Source: an uncultured Aquimarina sp. (GTDB lineage Bacteria > Bacteroidota > Bacteroidia > Flavobacteriales > Flavobacteriaceae). From it: a stretch of 64,000 nucleotides of DNA. The position numbers and the translations under genes are program-made. The notes under the pieces are model-generated. The model was not told the DNA's origin and ran no database searches. It worked only from the letters and a program-made list of their open reading frames with translations. The stretch lies in the NCBI GenBank assembly GCA_947498595.1, contig CANMKX010000002.1, positions 248,001 to 312,000 on the forward strand. Reading direction: 5' to 3'. Shown piece by piece: positions 35,009-43,456 of the stretch. How positions within the stretch are numbered: position 1 is the stretch's first letter; every line of letters starts with the position of its first letter.

Positions 35009-36094
35009 TTACAATAATTGCGCTCCTAATCCAACTTTATCACAAATATACTGTCCTTTCTGACAATATACAACTAACTCTCTCTTAATGAAGTCTAATA
35101 CAGTTTCTTTTTCGTTTTCTGGATATAATAAATGAACATTAGCACCCGCATCTAATGTAAAACAAAGTTTAGATTTTGACGCTTTTCGATATTCCCAAAT
35201 TTTATTTATAATTGACAATGTATTAGGTTTCATCAATATAAAATAAGGTAATGATGTCATCATCATTGCGTGCAATGTCAGAGCTTCACTTTCAACAACC
35301 TCTATAAAAGCATCAATATCTCCAGATTTGAATATAGAAGTTAGTTTTGTTATATTTTCTGATGCTTGTTCAAAACGTTTTGCTGCAAATGGATGTCCGT
35401 GCATTAAATCATGCCCTACAGTACTACTAACTTGTTTTTCTCCTTTATCAACTAATAAAATAGTGTCTCTATAATTCTGAAAATTCTCATGTACTTCAAA
35501 CGGATATGGTATTGCATATTCATCTGTACTATTTGGAATTTCTTTATGATATCCCCACAAAGTAATAGGTCCTTCTAGACTTCTACACGCGCTACCTGAT
35601 CCTAATCTAGCTAAAAAAGACGTTTTTTGCATCATTTCACGCTGTGTCATTTCTGCATTAAGTTCTTTTTCTATAGCTACAATACAATAAGCCAGAGCAC
35701 TCATTCCACTTGCTGACGAGGCTATTCCACTACTATGAGGAAATGTGTTTTCTGTTTCTATAACAAAATCATACTGCTTAATAAAAGGAACATATCCTTC
35801 TATCCTTTGAAAAAACTTTTGGATTTTCGGTTTAAAGTCTTCTTTTGGCTTACCTTCAAAAAAGAATTCAAAATTAAAATCATCTGAAAAAACAGTTCTT
35901 TTCTTATATGTAAGTGTAGTAATAGTACGACACGTATCTAACGTAAAACTAATTGATGGATTCTCTGGTAACTGAACCGGTCTCTTACCCCAATACTTGA
36001 TTAATGCTATATTACTTGGCGATTTACAGGTAATTTTTCCTGTACTTGGTAAGTTATCTTCCAATTTAGAGACAAATTGAGCAGAAAGCTTCAT
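35009..36094 (-). CDS. mvaD: Diphosphomevalonate decarboxylase
   Basis: ATP-dependent enzyme that makes isopentenyl diphosphate from mevalonate diphosphate, the last step of the mevalonate pathway. Signature: SPSNIALIKYWGKR (about residues 26-39 of this start), SFTLDTCRT, and the Gly/Ser ATP loop ENTFPHSSGIASSASGMSALA. Arg/Asp segment RLGSGSACRSL and the C-terminal TLDAGANVHLLYP complete the family pattern. I start at the Met of MKLSAQ; an upstream Met (36124) only adds ten Asn/Tyr-rich residues. It is the first gene of the mevalonate operon. Confidence 0.93.
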   Translation of the reverse strand: MKLSAQFVSKLEDNLPSTGKITCKSPSNIALIKYWGKRPVQLPENPSISFTLDTCRTITTLTYKKRTVFSDDFNFEFFFEGKPKEDFKPKIQKFFQRIEGYVPFIKQYDFVIETENTFPHSSGIASSASGMSALAYCIVAIEKELNAEMTQREMMQKTSFLARLGSGSACRSLEGPITLWGYHKEIPNSTDEYAIPYPFEVHENFQNYRDTILLVDKGEKQVSSTVGHDLMHGHPFAAKRFEQASENITKLTSIFKSGDIDAFIEVVESEALTLHAMMMTSLPYFILMKPNTLSIINKIWEYRKASKSKLCFTLDAGANVHLLYPENEKETVLDFIKRELVVYCQKGQYICDKVGLGAQLL

Positions 36095-36185
36095 ATTATT
36101 ATTATAATTTGAGTAAAGATACATCTAATTAGATTGTTTAACTAATTAAAAAAATGCTACTTTAGTAAGTAACTAAAAATCAACA

Positions 36186-36263
36186 ATGACGAAAAAAATT
36201 ATTAGATTATATTTTTTTATATTCATCGGAATATCAACAACTATAAATTCTAATTTAAATTGA
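36186..36263 (+). CDS. Possible 25-residue small ORF (signal-peptide-like)
   Basis: ATG frame encoding MTKKIIRLYFFIFIGISTTINSNLN. The composition, basic start then hydrophobic core, looks like a signal peptide with nothing after it. It could be a small membrane peptide, a decayed secreted-protein gene, or chance. Confidence 0.2.
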   Translation: MTKKIIRLYFFIFIGISTTINSNLN

Positions 36264-36493
36264 CTTTATAATATTATTTTTCCATACAATTCCCCAAATT
36301 GTATTTTATAAAGACAATAATTTTTATTCTCTTTGGATTGCATGTTCCCCTCATCGCTTTCCTTATCATTTTATTTTGTTGCCTCACTATTTTTGACTCT
36401 CTATGAGTTTAAAATTGTTAATACTATTATGCTTTTTTACTTTAATAAATAATATACGAACTGCTTTCTTAACTGTTTATATCTTAAAAACAT

Positions 36494-36535
36494 ATGACAG
36501 GAAAACAAAAACTAACAGGAAAACAAACATTTTAA
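36494..36535 (+). CDS. Possible 13-residue leader ORF upstream of the TetR gene
   Basis: ATG frame encoding MTGKQKLTGKQTF, ending 21 bases before the TetR start. The bases ACAGGAAAACAAA occur twice with an 18-base period (36497-36509 and 36515-36527), which repeats TGKQ in the peptide. Leader peptide or direct-repeat binding site; both weak. Confidence 0.2.
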   Translation: MTGKQKLTGKQTF

Positions 36536-36556
36536 GAAATTACAACATATTAGTTT

Positions 36557-37111
36557 ATGAGTAAGAAATCTATTGTATTACAAACAACTCTTGAGTTAAT
36601 TACACAACAGGGGATATGTGGAACATCGCTATCGCAAATTATTAAAGAATCTGGAGTTGCTAATGGAACAGTCTATCATCATTTTAAGAATAAAGATGAA
36701 ATAATATCTGAATTATATTTCATGCTAACCCAAGATTTTGGGACTGTTATTATGAGAAATATTCCTCCTGCGGATGAAAAGAAACAATTCCCTATAATGT
36801 GGAAGAACTTATTTTATTACTTCATTAATAATCCACTTGCTTTTACTTTTTCAGAACAAATTGCTCGCTCTTCTGAGATTCCATTAAAAATGAAAGAAGA
36901 AGCTAGAAAGTATTATAAAGAAATAGATGATTTTTTTAGAAAAGGAATTCGAAATAAAACATTTAAACCTTATACTCCTCTTATTATGGAAGAGCTTTTT
37001 TTTGGTAATGTAGCTTCTATGGTTAAGGTTTATAAAAACGAAAAAGTAAAACTTCTAGACAAACATATTGACCAAGCTATTGAAATTTCATGGAAAGGTT
37101 TTTTGAGATAA
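36557..37111 (+). CDS. TetR/AcrR-family transcriptional regulator
   Basis: 184-residue repressor. The N-terminal helix-turn-helix is TLELITQQGICGTSLSQIIKESGVANGTVYHHFKNKDEII (about residues 10-49); the ligand domain follows and is not family-specific. It is the only gene between the mevalonate operon and the minus-strand genes at 37179. The target genes cannot be read, but it could control itself through the direct repeat just upstream. A strong terminator follows. Confidence 0.9.
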   Translation: MSKKSIVLQTTLELITQQGICGTSLSQIIKESGVANGTVYHHFKNKDEIISELYFMLTQDFGTVIMRNIPPADEKKQFPIMWKNLFYYFINNPLAFTFSEQIARSSEIPLKMKEEARKYYKEIDDFFRKGIRNKTFKPYTPLIMEELFFGNVASMVKVYKNEKVKLLDKHIDQAIEISWKGFLR

Positions 37112-37113
37112 TA

Positions 37114-37146
37114 AAAAAGGGAAGTTTCTACAAAACTTCCCTTTTT
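37114..37146. terminator. Strong bidirectional terminator
   Basis: A perfect 14-bp stem (AAAAAGGGAAGTTT / AAACTTCCCTTTTT) with a 5-base loop, between the convergent TetR gene and the minus gene at 37179; T-runs occur on both strands. Confidence 0.9.
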
Positions 37147-37178
37147 CTATTAAGAATTATATAGTATCCTTTTTAACC

Positions 37179-37961
37179 TTAGTTAAACAAAATATCTAAA
37201 CAAGATTCTTTATATAAATCTTTTAATGCCATTTCTACAGCTTCTCTAGAGTCTTGTGTTGTTCCTATTACAATACCTTTATATTGTAACTCTCCAGTTT
37301 CTTTATTCCAAGCAAACTCATTACTATCAGACTTAATGATTCTATTTCCATCTCTAGAAGTTACTCTAAAAGCTTCAAATTCTTGTCCATATTCTACTCC
37401 TGCTGGGAAATATACTTCTGTTACATATTTTGTTGCTCCTTTGGCATATACATAACATACACATCTTCCAACATCTTTTGCTTCAGAAACTCTTACTGTA
37501 TTATTTTGTATAATTCTCCATCTTCCATCAACCATCGTTCCTACAATATTCATTAAAATAGTTCCTTTCTCGGCTACTTTTCCATCAATAGAAGATTCAA
37601 AATTAACCAATGCTGATACTGTTCCTGCTCTCTCTTTTAGACTACTGTATAAAACTTTTTTTAATGTCAATCTAAATTTATAATTGCTATCTCCTAAAAT
37701 TTCATCTAATCGATTCGCCAAGGCGTCTTTATCAGAAGTCGTTCTATTGATATGCCCTGATAATTTCACATAAGCCGTATGTTCTTTATATCGCTCATTA
37801 AATAAGTCTAGAAGTTCTTCTTTTTGAGAAAGATCTCCCATAGTGTTCATTGCACTAATATAGTCTGCTAACAATTTTTTTACTGGATCAGTTTGGGCAA
37901 AACTATTTCCGTAGCAGACAATTAAAAATAATAAGGTTAAGGTTAGTTTAGTTTTTTTCAT
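37179..37961 (-). CDS. Secreted protein of unknown function
   Basis: 260 residues with signal peptide MKKTKLTLTLLFLIVCYGNSFAQ. The segment about 25-150 (SAMNTMGDLSQKEELLDLFNERY... GTILMNIVGTMVDGRWRIIQNNTV) looks like an NTF2/SnoaL-type domain, common in secreted Bacteroidota proteins, and the second half contains a CVCYVYAKGATKYVTEVYF segment. No enzymatic motif is seen. It ends at a bidirectional terminator. Confidence 0.72.
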   Translation of the reverse strand: MKKTKLTLTLLFLIVCYGNSFAQTDPVKKLLADYISAMNTMGDLSQKEELLDLFNERYKEHTAYVKLSGHINRTTSDKDALANRLDEILGDSNYKFRLTLKKVLYSSLKERAGTVSALVNFESSIDGKVAEKGTILMNIVGTMVDGRWRIIQNNTVRVSEAKDVGRCVCYVYAKGATKYVTEVYFPAGVEYGQEFEAFRVTSRDGNRIIKSDSNEFAWNKETGELQYKGIVIGTTQDSREAVEMALKDLYKESCLDILFN

Positions 37962-38054
37962 AGTAAATTGGGAATAATATTCGTTTTTAACATTTGCTAA
38001 GATAGGAAACTTTGTAGAATTCTTTTTATGATTCCTTTATCAGAATATTGTTTT

Positions 38055-38591
38055 TTATTCTAATATCAAGAGCTTTTTAATTGTTTTATATCCTCTTGTA
38101 GTAGTTATTACTTCTAATTTCTTTTCCAAATGATTTGTCCCCATCTTACTTGTATGATATCCTTTAGGGCAATACATATAAATAACATTTTCATTAACCT
38201 CATAACGTTCTCCTTCTTTCACCAATGATTTCAACGCTTCAAATTTACCTTCTGGTACTCTATTGTATAACAATGTAAAATATACGCGACTAATATTTAT
38301 ATCTTTCTCTATTTCGCTATATGGACACGTTTCGAAAATTTTTATTAGCGCTTCTTTTTCAATTCCTATAACAGGTACTTTAAATCCAAAATCGCGATAA
38401 ATCATATCTTCTACTTTACTCGTAACAACATCTAAATTTTCTTTAGTTTTTATGATAATATTTCCACTTTGTATGTAGGTAAGTACATTATCGTATCCTA
38501 TTTTTTTCAAATGAACTCTTAAGGTTTCCATCTTCATTTTTTTATGTCCTCCTACATTAATTCCTCTTAAAAATACGATATATGTTTTCAT
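38055..38591 (-). CDS. DUF1697 protein
   Basis: 178-residue protein of the DUF1697 family: N-terminal YIVFLRGINVGGHKKMKMETLR and ETLRVHLKKIGYDNVLTYIQSGNIIIKTKE are the family hallmark (RGINVGG and the Q/SGN segment). Function unknown. It lies four bases after the flavoprotein gene (38596-39810) and is on the same strand, so is downstream of it in one transcript. Confidence 0.88.
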   Translation of the reverse strand: MKTYIVFLRGINVGGHKKMKMETLRVHLKKIGYDNVLTYIQSGNIIIKTKENLDVVTSKVEDMIYRDFGFKVPVIGIEKEALIKIFETCPYSEIEKDINISRVYFTLLYNRVPEGKFEALKSLVKEGERYEVNENVIYMYCPKGYHTSKMGTNHLEKKLEVITTTRGYKTIKKLLILE

Positions 38592-38595
38592 GATT

Positions 38596-39810
38596 TTATT
38601 TTTTGTTCGTCATTGCTTGCGCTGCAATATATCCTCCTGTCCAAGCATTCTGGAAATTAAATCCCCCAGTAATTGCGTCAATATTCAAAACTTCTCCAGC
38701 CATATACAAATTTTGACATTTCTTACTTTCGTATGTTTTAAAATTAACATCCTTTAAATCAACTCCTCCAGCGGTGACAAATTCTTCTTTAAAAGTGCTT
38801 TTCCCATTTACATTATAAACGCCTTGTGTTAACTGATTTGCTAATGCTTGTATTTTTAATTTAGGTATACTAGCCCATTTTTCATCAAGTGAAATTGCTG
38901 TTGCAACAATTAAACTTTTCCATAATCTTTTAGGTAAATCAAACTGTGTATGAGTTCCTATATGTTGCTTTGGGTATTTTTCTTTGATTTCGTTTAATTC
39001 TTCTATAACCTCTTCTGTAGAATAATGCCCTAACCAGTTAACACTAATATCAAATGTATATGATTTATCAGCTAATTCAATCGCTCCCCAAGCTGATAAT
39101 TTAAGTATTGCTGGACCACTCATTCCCCAATGCGTAATCAATAAAGGGCCTTCACTTTTCAGTTTTGACTCCTTAATTTTCACAACTGCATTGGTTGATA
39201 CTCCAGGTAAATCTTTAATTCTTTTATCTTTTATATTAAAAGTAAAAAGAGAAGGTACTGGTGGGATAATTTTATGTTCGAGGTTTTTTAAAATTTTCCA
39301 AATTTTAGGATTACTTCCCGTAGCTATCATTAATTTTTCGGCCAAAAAGACATTCGTGTTTGTTGCTATTTGCCACAGTTCTTTTTGTAAATAAAATTCT
39401 TTAACACTACAATTTTTTATTATTTCAATTCCCAAACGTTCTGTTTCTCCCAAAAAACAATTAATAATACTTTGAGATGAATCTGTATCAGGGAAAATCC
39501 TCCCGTCTTCTTCTATTTTTAACGAAACACCTCTTTTTTCAAACCATTCCATAGTATCACCTGTCATAAAAGTATGAAATGGTCCTTTTAGTTCTTTTTC
39601 TCCTCTAGGATAATTTTTTGTCAACTCATTAGGTATAAATTCTGCATGTGTTACATTACACCTTCCTCCTCCAGAAATTTTTACTTTTGACAATACTTCT
39701 TTCCCTCTTTCTAGAATTGCTATTTTTAATCTTGGATTCTCTATAGCTGCATTAATTGCTGTAAAAAAGCCTGCCGCTCCACCTCCTATTATTATGATAT
39801 CATATTGCAT
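38596..39810 (-). CDS. HI0933/BaiN-type NAD(P)/FAD-dependent oxidoreductase
   Basis: 404-residue flavoprotein. FAD motif IIIGGGAAGFFTAINAA (about 5-21), the ERGKEVLSKVKISGGGRCNVTH segment (33-54), and the C-terminal GEVLNIDAITGGFNFQNAWTGG. This last segment is diagnostic of the HI0933-like family (YhiN/BaiN). Reaction in bacteria is uncertain; one member acts on bile-acid intermediates. It starts 91 bases after the acyl-CoA dehydrogenase stop and precedes the DUF1697 gene by four bases. Confidence 0.88.
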   Translation of the reverse strand: MQYDIIIIGGGAAGFFTAINAAIENPRLKIAILERGKEVLSKVKISGGGRCNVTHAEFIPNELTKNYPRGEKELKGPFHTFMTGDTMEWFEKRGVSLKIEEDGRIFPDTDSSQSIINCFLGETERLGIEIIKNCSVKEFYLQKELWQIATNTNVFLAEKLMIATGSNPKIWKILKNLEHKIIPPVPSLFTFNIKDKRIKDLPGVSTNAVVKIKESKLKSEGPLLITHWGMSGPAILKLSAWGAIELADKSYTFDISVNWLGHYSTEEVIEELNEIKEKYPKQHIGTHTQFDLPKRLWKSLIVATAISLDEKWASIPKLKIQALANQLTQGVYNVNGKSTFKEEFVTAGGVDLKDVNFKTYESKKCQNLYMAGEVLNIDAITGGFNFQNAWTGGYIAAQAMTNKK

Positions 39811-39835
39811 ATTGCAAAACTAATCCATAAATCAT

Positions 39836-39879
39836 AAAAAAACAGCTTTCATCAAGAAGTCTTGACAAAAGCTGTTTTT
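39836..39879 (-). terminator. Terminator of the acyl-CoA dehydrogenase gene
   Basis: A 12-bp stem AAAAACAGCTTT/AAAGCTGTTTTT with a nested TCAAG/CTTGA stem inside. On the minus strand it ends in a T-run. It lies 22 bases after the dehydrogenase stop and before the flavoprotein start. Confidence 0.8.
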
Positions 39880-39900
39880 AATTTTATTATATACTTAGCT

Positions 39901-41079
39901 TTATTTGAAAGCTGAAATACCTGTAATATCGTATCCTGTTATTAATAAATGTATATCATGCGTACCTTCATAAGTGATTACACTTTCTAGATTCATCATA
40001 TGACGCATAATACTATATTCTCCAGAGATTCCCATTCCACCTAAAATCTGTCTTGCTTCTCTAGCTATTTTGATCGCCATATCTACATTGTTTCGTTTTG
40101 CCATTGATATTTGAGCTGAAGTTGCTCTATCTTCATTACGTAAAACTCCCAATCTCCATGTTAACAATTGTGCTTTTGTAATTTCTGTTATCATTTCTGA
40201 TAATTTCTTTTGTTGCAATTGCGTTCCTGCAATTGGCTTATCAAATTGCACACGTTCTTTTGCGTATCTCAATGCTGTATCATAGCAATCCATTGCAGCA
40301 CCTATAGCTCCCCAAGCAATTCCATATCTTGCAGAATCTAAACATCCTAGTGGTGCTCCTAATCCACTTTTTCCTGGCAATAAATTTTCTTTAGGAACTT
40401 TTACATTATCAAAAATTAATTCTCCAGTTGCAGAAGCTCTTAAGGACCATTTATTATGAGTTTCTGGAGTAGTAAACCCTTCCATTCCTCTTTCTACAAC
40501 TAATCCATGGATACGTCCTTCTTCATTTTTTGCCCAAACTACAGCTATATCTGCAAAAGGGGCATTCGATATCCACATTTTTGCTCCATTCAATAAGTAA
40601 TGATCTCCTTTATCTTTAAAATTAGTTACCATTCCTCCTGGGTTTGATCCATGATCTGGTTCGGTAAGTCCAAAACATCCTAAATATTCACCAGAAGCCA
40701 ATTTTGGTAAGTACTTATTACGTTGTTCTTCATTTCCATATTTCCAGATAGGATACATCACTAAAGAGGATTGAACTGATGCTGTAGAGCGTACTCCAGA
40801 ATCACCACGTTCAATTTCTTGCATAATTAACCCATAACTTATTTGATCAAGTCCAGCACCACCATATTGCTCGGGTATATATGGACCAAAAGCTCCAATA
40901 TTCGCTAACCCGCTTATAATTTGTTTAGGAAATTCTGCACGTTGTGCATACTCTTCTATAATAGGCGAAACATCTCTTTTTACCCATTCGCGAGCAGCAT
41001 CTCGTACCATTTTATGTTCTTCACCTAATAAATCGTCTAATTGGTAATAATCTGGTGCTTGAAATAAATCTGGTTTCAT
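39901..41079 (-). CDS. Acyl-CoA dehydrogenase, glutaryl-CoA dehydrogenase-like
   Basis: FAD enzyme that oxidises acyl-CoA to enoyl-CoA. 392 residues. Visible blocks: FGLTEPDHGSNPGGM, KMWISNAPFADIAVVWA, ARYGIAWGAIGAAMDCYDTALRYAKERVQF, RQILGGMGISGEY, and the catalytic-Glu loop ITYEGTHDIHLLITG. The TYEGTHDIH and the 'ARYGIAWG' segments match glutaryl-CoA dehydrogenase, which also decarboxylates. It stands alone with its own terminator. A glutaryl-CoA role would imply lysine or tryptophan breakdown; no other gene of that path is in view. Confidence 0.87.
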   Translation of the reverse strand: MKPDLFQAPDYYQLDDLLGEEHKMVRDAAREWVKRDVSPIIEEYAQRAEFPKQIISGLANIGAFGPYIPEQYGGAGLDQISYGLIMQEIERGDSGVRSTASVQSSLVMYPIWKYGNEEQRNKYLPKLASGEYLGCFGLTEPDHGSNPGGMVTNFKDKGDHYLLNGAKMWISNAPFADIAVVWAKNEEGRIHGLVVERGMEGFTTPETHNKWSLRASATGELIFDNVKVPKENLLPGKSGLGAPLGCLDSARYGIAWGAIGAAMDCYDTALRYAKERVQFDKPIAGTQLQQKKLSEMITEITKAQLLTWRLGVLRNEDRATSAQISMAKRNNVDMAIKIAREARQILGGMGISGEYSIMRHMMNLESVITYEGTHDIHLLITGYDITGISAFK

Positions 41080-41272
41080 ATGTATTGTGTTTGTTTTAAT
41101 TCTACTTTAAGCTCATTTCTTATCAAGAATTCTGACCTCTCACAAATGTAATTAATGCTGAATGAGTAACCAATTTTTTTAAGTTCTTAATTATTGCCTT
41201 AAAAACTTATGGATTTCACTCTGAAAAGCACTGTTAATTATCAATGTACAATTAGACAATCAATACAATTAC

Positions 41273-41992
41273 TTACATTTTTAAGTAAAAATCTTTAGTC
41301 AATGCAGTATATTCTGCAGTATATTGATGCCTGTTTGTTTCGATAATTAAAACATCACTAATTATAGAAGTAGCTGTAAAACTAAATTCAATCATACTAC
41401 GTTTTTCATCAGATTCTGGAGTTCCTTTTATACGCGTAATTTTATTTGGATGTAAATTCATCTGAATTGCTAACGCTATAACATTCTCTTCTTCGTATCT
41501 AGGAATAATCATCGCAAATTTACCTTTATCTGATAATAATTGAGAAACTCCATATAAAAGGTGTTCAAAAGGCAGTGCATCTGTAAACCTTGCCACCTTT
41601 CTAGCAGCTACCATTTCTTCCATTTCTGATGGATTATAAAATGGTGGATTACTTATTATTAAATCATACTTATCATCTATTTCCTGAAAAAACTCTTGAA
41701 AAGACGCATGGTAACAAAACAATCTATCACCCCATGGTGAATTTTCAAAATTTCCTACAGCTTGCTCATATGCATCTGTATCTATTTCTAAAGCATCTAC
41801 AACTTCTGCTAATGAACGTTGAGCCATCATTAAAGCAATGACTCCTGTTCCTGTTCCTACATCTAATATCGAAAATGTTTCTTCTGAAATAGATACCCAA
41901 CTACCTAAGAGCACACCATCTGTACCTATCTTCATAGCACACTTATCTTGATGTACTTCAAATTCCTTAAATCTAAATGGTTTTGTAGACAT
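41273..41992 (-). CDS. trmN6: tRNA1(Val) (adenine37-N6)-methyltransferase-like protein
   Basis: SAM-dependent N6-adenine methyltransferase of the YfiC/TrmN6 family. SAM motif LDVGTGTG (43-50) and the catalytic SNPPF (114-118) of N6-adenine methylases; the N-terminal KPFRFKEFEVHQDKCAMKIGTDGVLLGSW segment is characteristic. 239 residues is the usual length. It is 28 bases downstream of rimM in the same direction, so it belongs to the rpsP-rimM transcript and its ribosome/tRNA function agrees with that. Confidence 0.87.
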   Translation of the reverse strand: MSTKPFRFKEFEVHQDKCAMKIGTDGVLLGSWVSISEETFSILDVGTGTGVIALMMAQRSLAEVVDALEIDTDAYEQAVGNFENSPWGDRLFCYHASFQEFFQEIDDKYDLIISNPPFYNPSEMEEMVAARKVARFTDALPFEHLLYGVSQLLSDKGKFAMIIPRYEEENVIALAIQMNLHPNKITRIKGTPESDEKRSMIEFSFTATSIISDVLIIETNRHQYTAEYTALTKDFYLKM

Positions 41993-42019
41993 TATACAGT
42001 ACTCTTTATTTGTTTTTTA

Positions 42020-42547
42020 TTACTCCAAATACAAATCAATAAGTCCATCTGGAGCCTCAATAGTAAACGTTTGTGTTTCTCTATCTAATTTTTTAATAAT
42101 ACTATCGATCATAGGAATAAGAATCTCAGTTCCATCTCTATCAATTTCAAATAGTGGTTGAGTAGTAGTATCATTAACTCCTTTAATAATTCCTACTTCT
42201 CCAAAATTTATATCAACTATTTTAAATCCTATTATCTCATGATAATAAAATTTATCTCCTTCTAATTTAGGTAATAACGTAAGTGGTAAATATAGCTCAC
42301 TTTTCATAATGTCATCTGCATCTTCTTCTGTATCTATATCTTCAAATTTGATTCGAAGAAGATCACTCTTATGCAATGAACATCGTTCAATAAAAAATGG
42401 AACCAAATGTTTGTTTATATTCACAAACACTGATTCCAAATTTTGATAACTTTGAGGATCATCGGTATCTAATTTAATTAGTACCTCTCCTTTGAAACTA
42501 AATTTACTTACGATTTTGCCTAGATAGAAACAATCTTTCTTCTGCAT
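42020..42547 (-). CDS. rimM: 16S rRNA processing protein RimM
   Basis: 30S maturation factor. 175 residues, with the N-terminal YLGKIVSKFSFKGEVLIKLDTDD pattern of RimM, and the C-terminal PRC-barrel like part (FYYHEIIGFKIVDINFGEVGIIKGV...). It is encoded 19 bases downstream of rpsP, the standard arrangement, and upstream of trmN6. Confidence 0.92.
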   Translation of the reverse strand: MQKKDCFYLGKIVSKFSFKGEVLIKLDTDDPQSYQNLESVFVNINKHLVPFFIERCSLHKSDLLRIKFEDIDTEEDADDIMKSELYLPLTLLPKLEGDKFYYHEIIGFKIVDINFGEVGIIKGVNDTTTQPLFEIDRDGTEILIPMIDSIIKKLDRETQTFTIEAPDGLIDLYLE

Positions 42548-42566
42548 ATCGTAATTAAAGTTTTAA

Positions 42567-43076
42567 TTAAGCTTCAGCTTCATCTGTAGATTCTTCTCCA
42601 GCTGCTTCAGTTTCAGCTGCTGCTTGAGCCTCAGATGCATCAGCAATACGCTTATCACTAATTGCTTTTTCTGCTGCTAATGTTGCCGCTTTTGCATCTG
42701 CTTCAGCTTTTGCTAAACCATCTTTTTTAGCATTTACTGTTCCTTCTTTTTGCTCTAACCAAGCTGCAAATTTAGCCTCTGCTTGCTCTTCTGTTAAAGC
42801 TCCTTTTCTTACTCCACCAGCTAAATGGTTTTTAAGTAAAACTCCTTTATAAGAAAGAATATTTCTTGCCGTATCAGTTGGTTGTGCACCATTCTGTAAC
42901 CATTTTACAGCTCCATCAACATTCAAATCGATTGTTGCAGGATTTGTATTAGGATTGTAAGTACCTAATTTCTCTAAGTATTTACCATCTCTTTTCGCTC
43001 TAGCATCTGCTGCTACAACCCAGTAAAAAGGTTTACCTTTTTTACCGTGTCTCTGTAATCTAATTTTAACTGACAT
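42567..43076 (-). CDS. rpsP: 30S ribosomal protein S16 with long C-terminal extension
   Basis: S16 core is residues 1-85 ([44 protein letters not shown]...). A further 80 residues follow, rich in Ala, Glu and Lys ([30 protein letters not shown]..., ending ESTDEAEA), predicted helical or disordered. Many Flavobacteriia S16 proteins carry such tails. It is the first gene of the rpsP-rimM-trmN6 operon. A leader hairpin and a promoter lie upstream. Confidence 0.95.
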   Translation of the reverse strand: MSVKIRLQRHGKKGKPFYWVVAADARAKRDGKYLEKLGTYNPNTNPATIDLNVDGAVKWLQNGAQPTDTARNILSYKGVLLKNHLAGGVRKGALTEEQAEAKFAAWLEQKEGTVNAKKDGLAKAEADAKAATLAAEKAISDKRIADASEAQAAAETEAAGEESTDEAEA

Positions 43077-43090
43077 AAAAATTAATTTTG

Positions 43091-43105
43091 AGGGTTCTCG
43101 ACCCT
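43091..43105 (-). other. rpsP leader hairpin
   Basis: On the mRNA: AGGGT-CGAGA-ACCCT, a 5-bp stem with a 5-base loop, 14 nt before the start codon and about 14 nt after the predicted transcription start. It could be a target for autoregulation or just a stability element. Confidence 0.35.
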
Positions 43106-43123
43106 ATTTTATAATTAAGGCTG

Positions 43124-43131
43124 CAAAGATA
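43124..43131 (-). promoter_or_regulatory. -7 box of the rpsP operon
   Basis: Reads TATCTTTG on the minus strand, a full TAnnTTTG match, about 48 nt before the rpsP start. A -33 element is not clear; the nearest is TTAG. Confidence 0.5.
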
Positions 43132-43456
43132 CGTCGTTTTTATTATCTAACATCATAATTCACAAACTTTTCGAACTTAATAAGCATTCAGAAACACTTA
43201 TTATATATAATCTATCATTACCCTACACAAAAACATAAAATTCTTACACAAAAATAGCTCTTAAAAATTCTCACCGCATCCTCTGTAAAAAGCGACTTAA
43301 AAGACAAAAACAAGTCTTTTAACGATCCAAAATAGCACTTCATCGATATTTTTTTTGTTTTTTTCCCGTAAAAAATTTGTGCGTTGTATATATTTTCATA
43401 CTTTTATTGTCATTATTAAGAACCCCAAAAAATGATTAACATTAAATCCCCAAATA
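43132..43456. other. Gene-free interval between rpsP and the lipoprotein gene
   Basis: About 325 bases of very AT-rich DNA. It holds the rpsP promoter at its left end and one perfect 9-bp inverted repeat, TTAAAAGAC and GTCTTTTAA around eight bases (43297-43322), with no T-run, so likely an operator or chance. The promoter of the lipoprotein gene must lie on the right side; I see only a partial TATATTTTC. Confidence 0.5.

Larger units (their letters stand above)
36095..36556. other. Gene-free interval between mvaD and the TetR regulator
   Basis: About 460 bases. Seen here: inverted repeat TAATTAG...CTAATTA (36126-36148), inverted repeat TTTAGT...ACTAAA (36161-36177), a 25-codon frame with a signal-peptide look (36186-36263), and a 13-codon frame with an 18-base direct repeat just before the TetR start (36494-36535). 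These are candidate operator or leader elements; none is proven. Confidence 0.5.

Noticed and set aside
43091..43105. tRNA T-arm-like sequence upstream of rpsP
   Set aside because: No acceptor or anticodon stems can be formed around it; it is simply a small leader hairpin.
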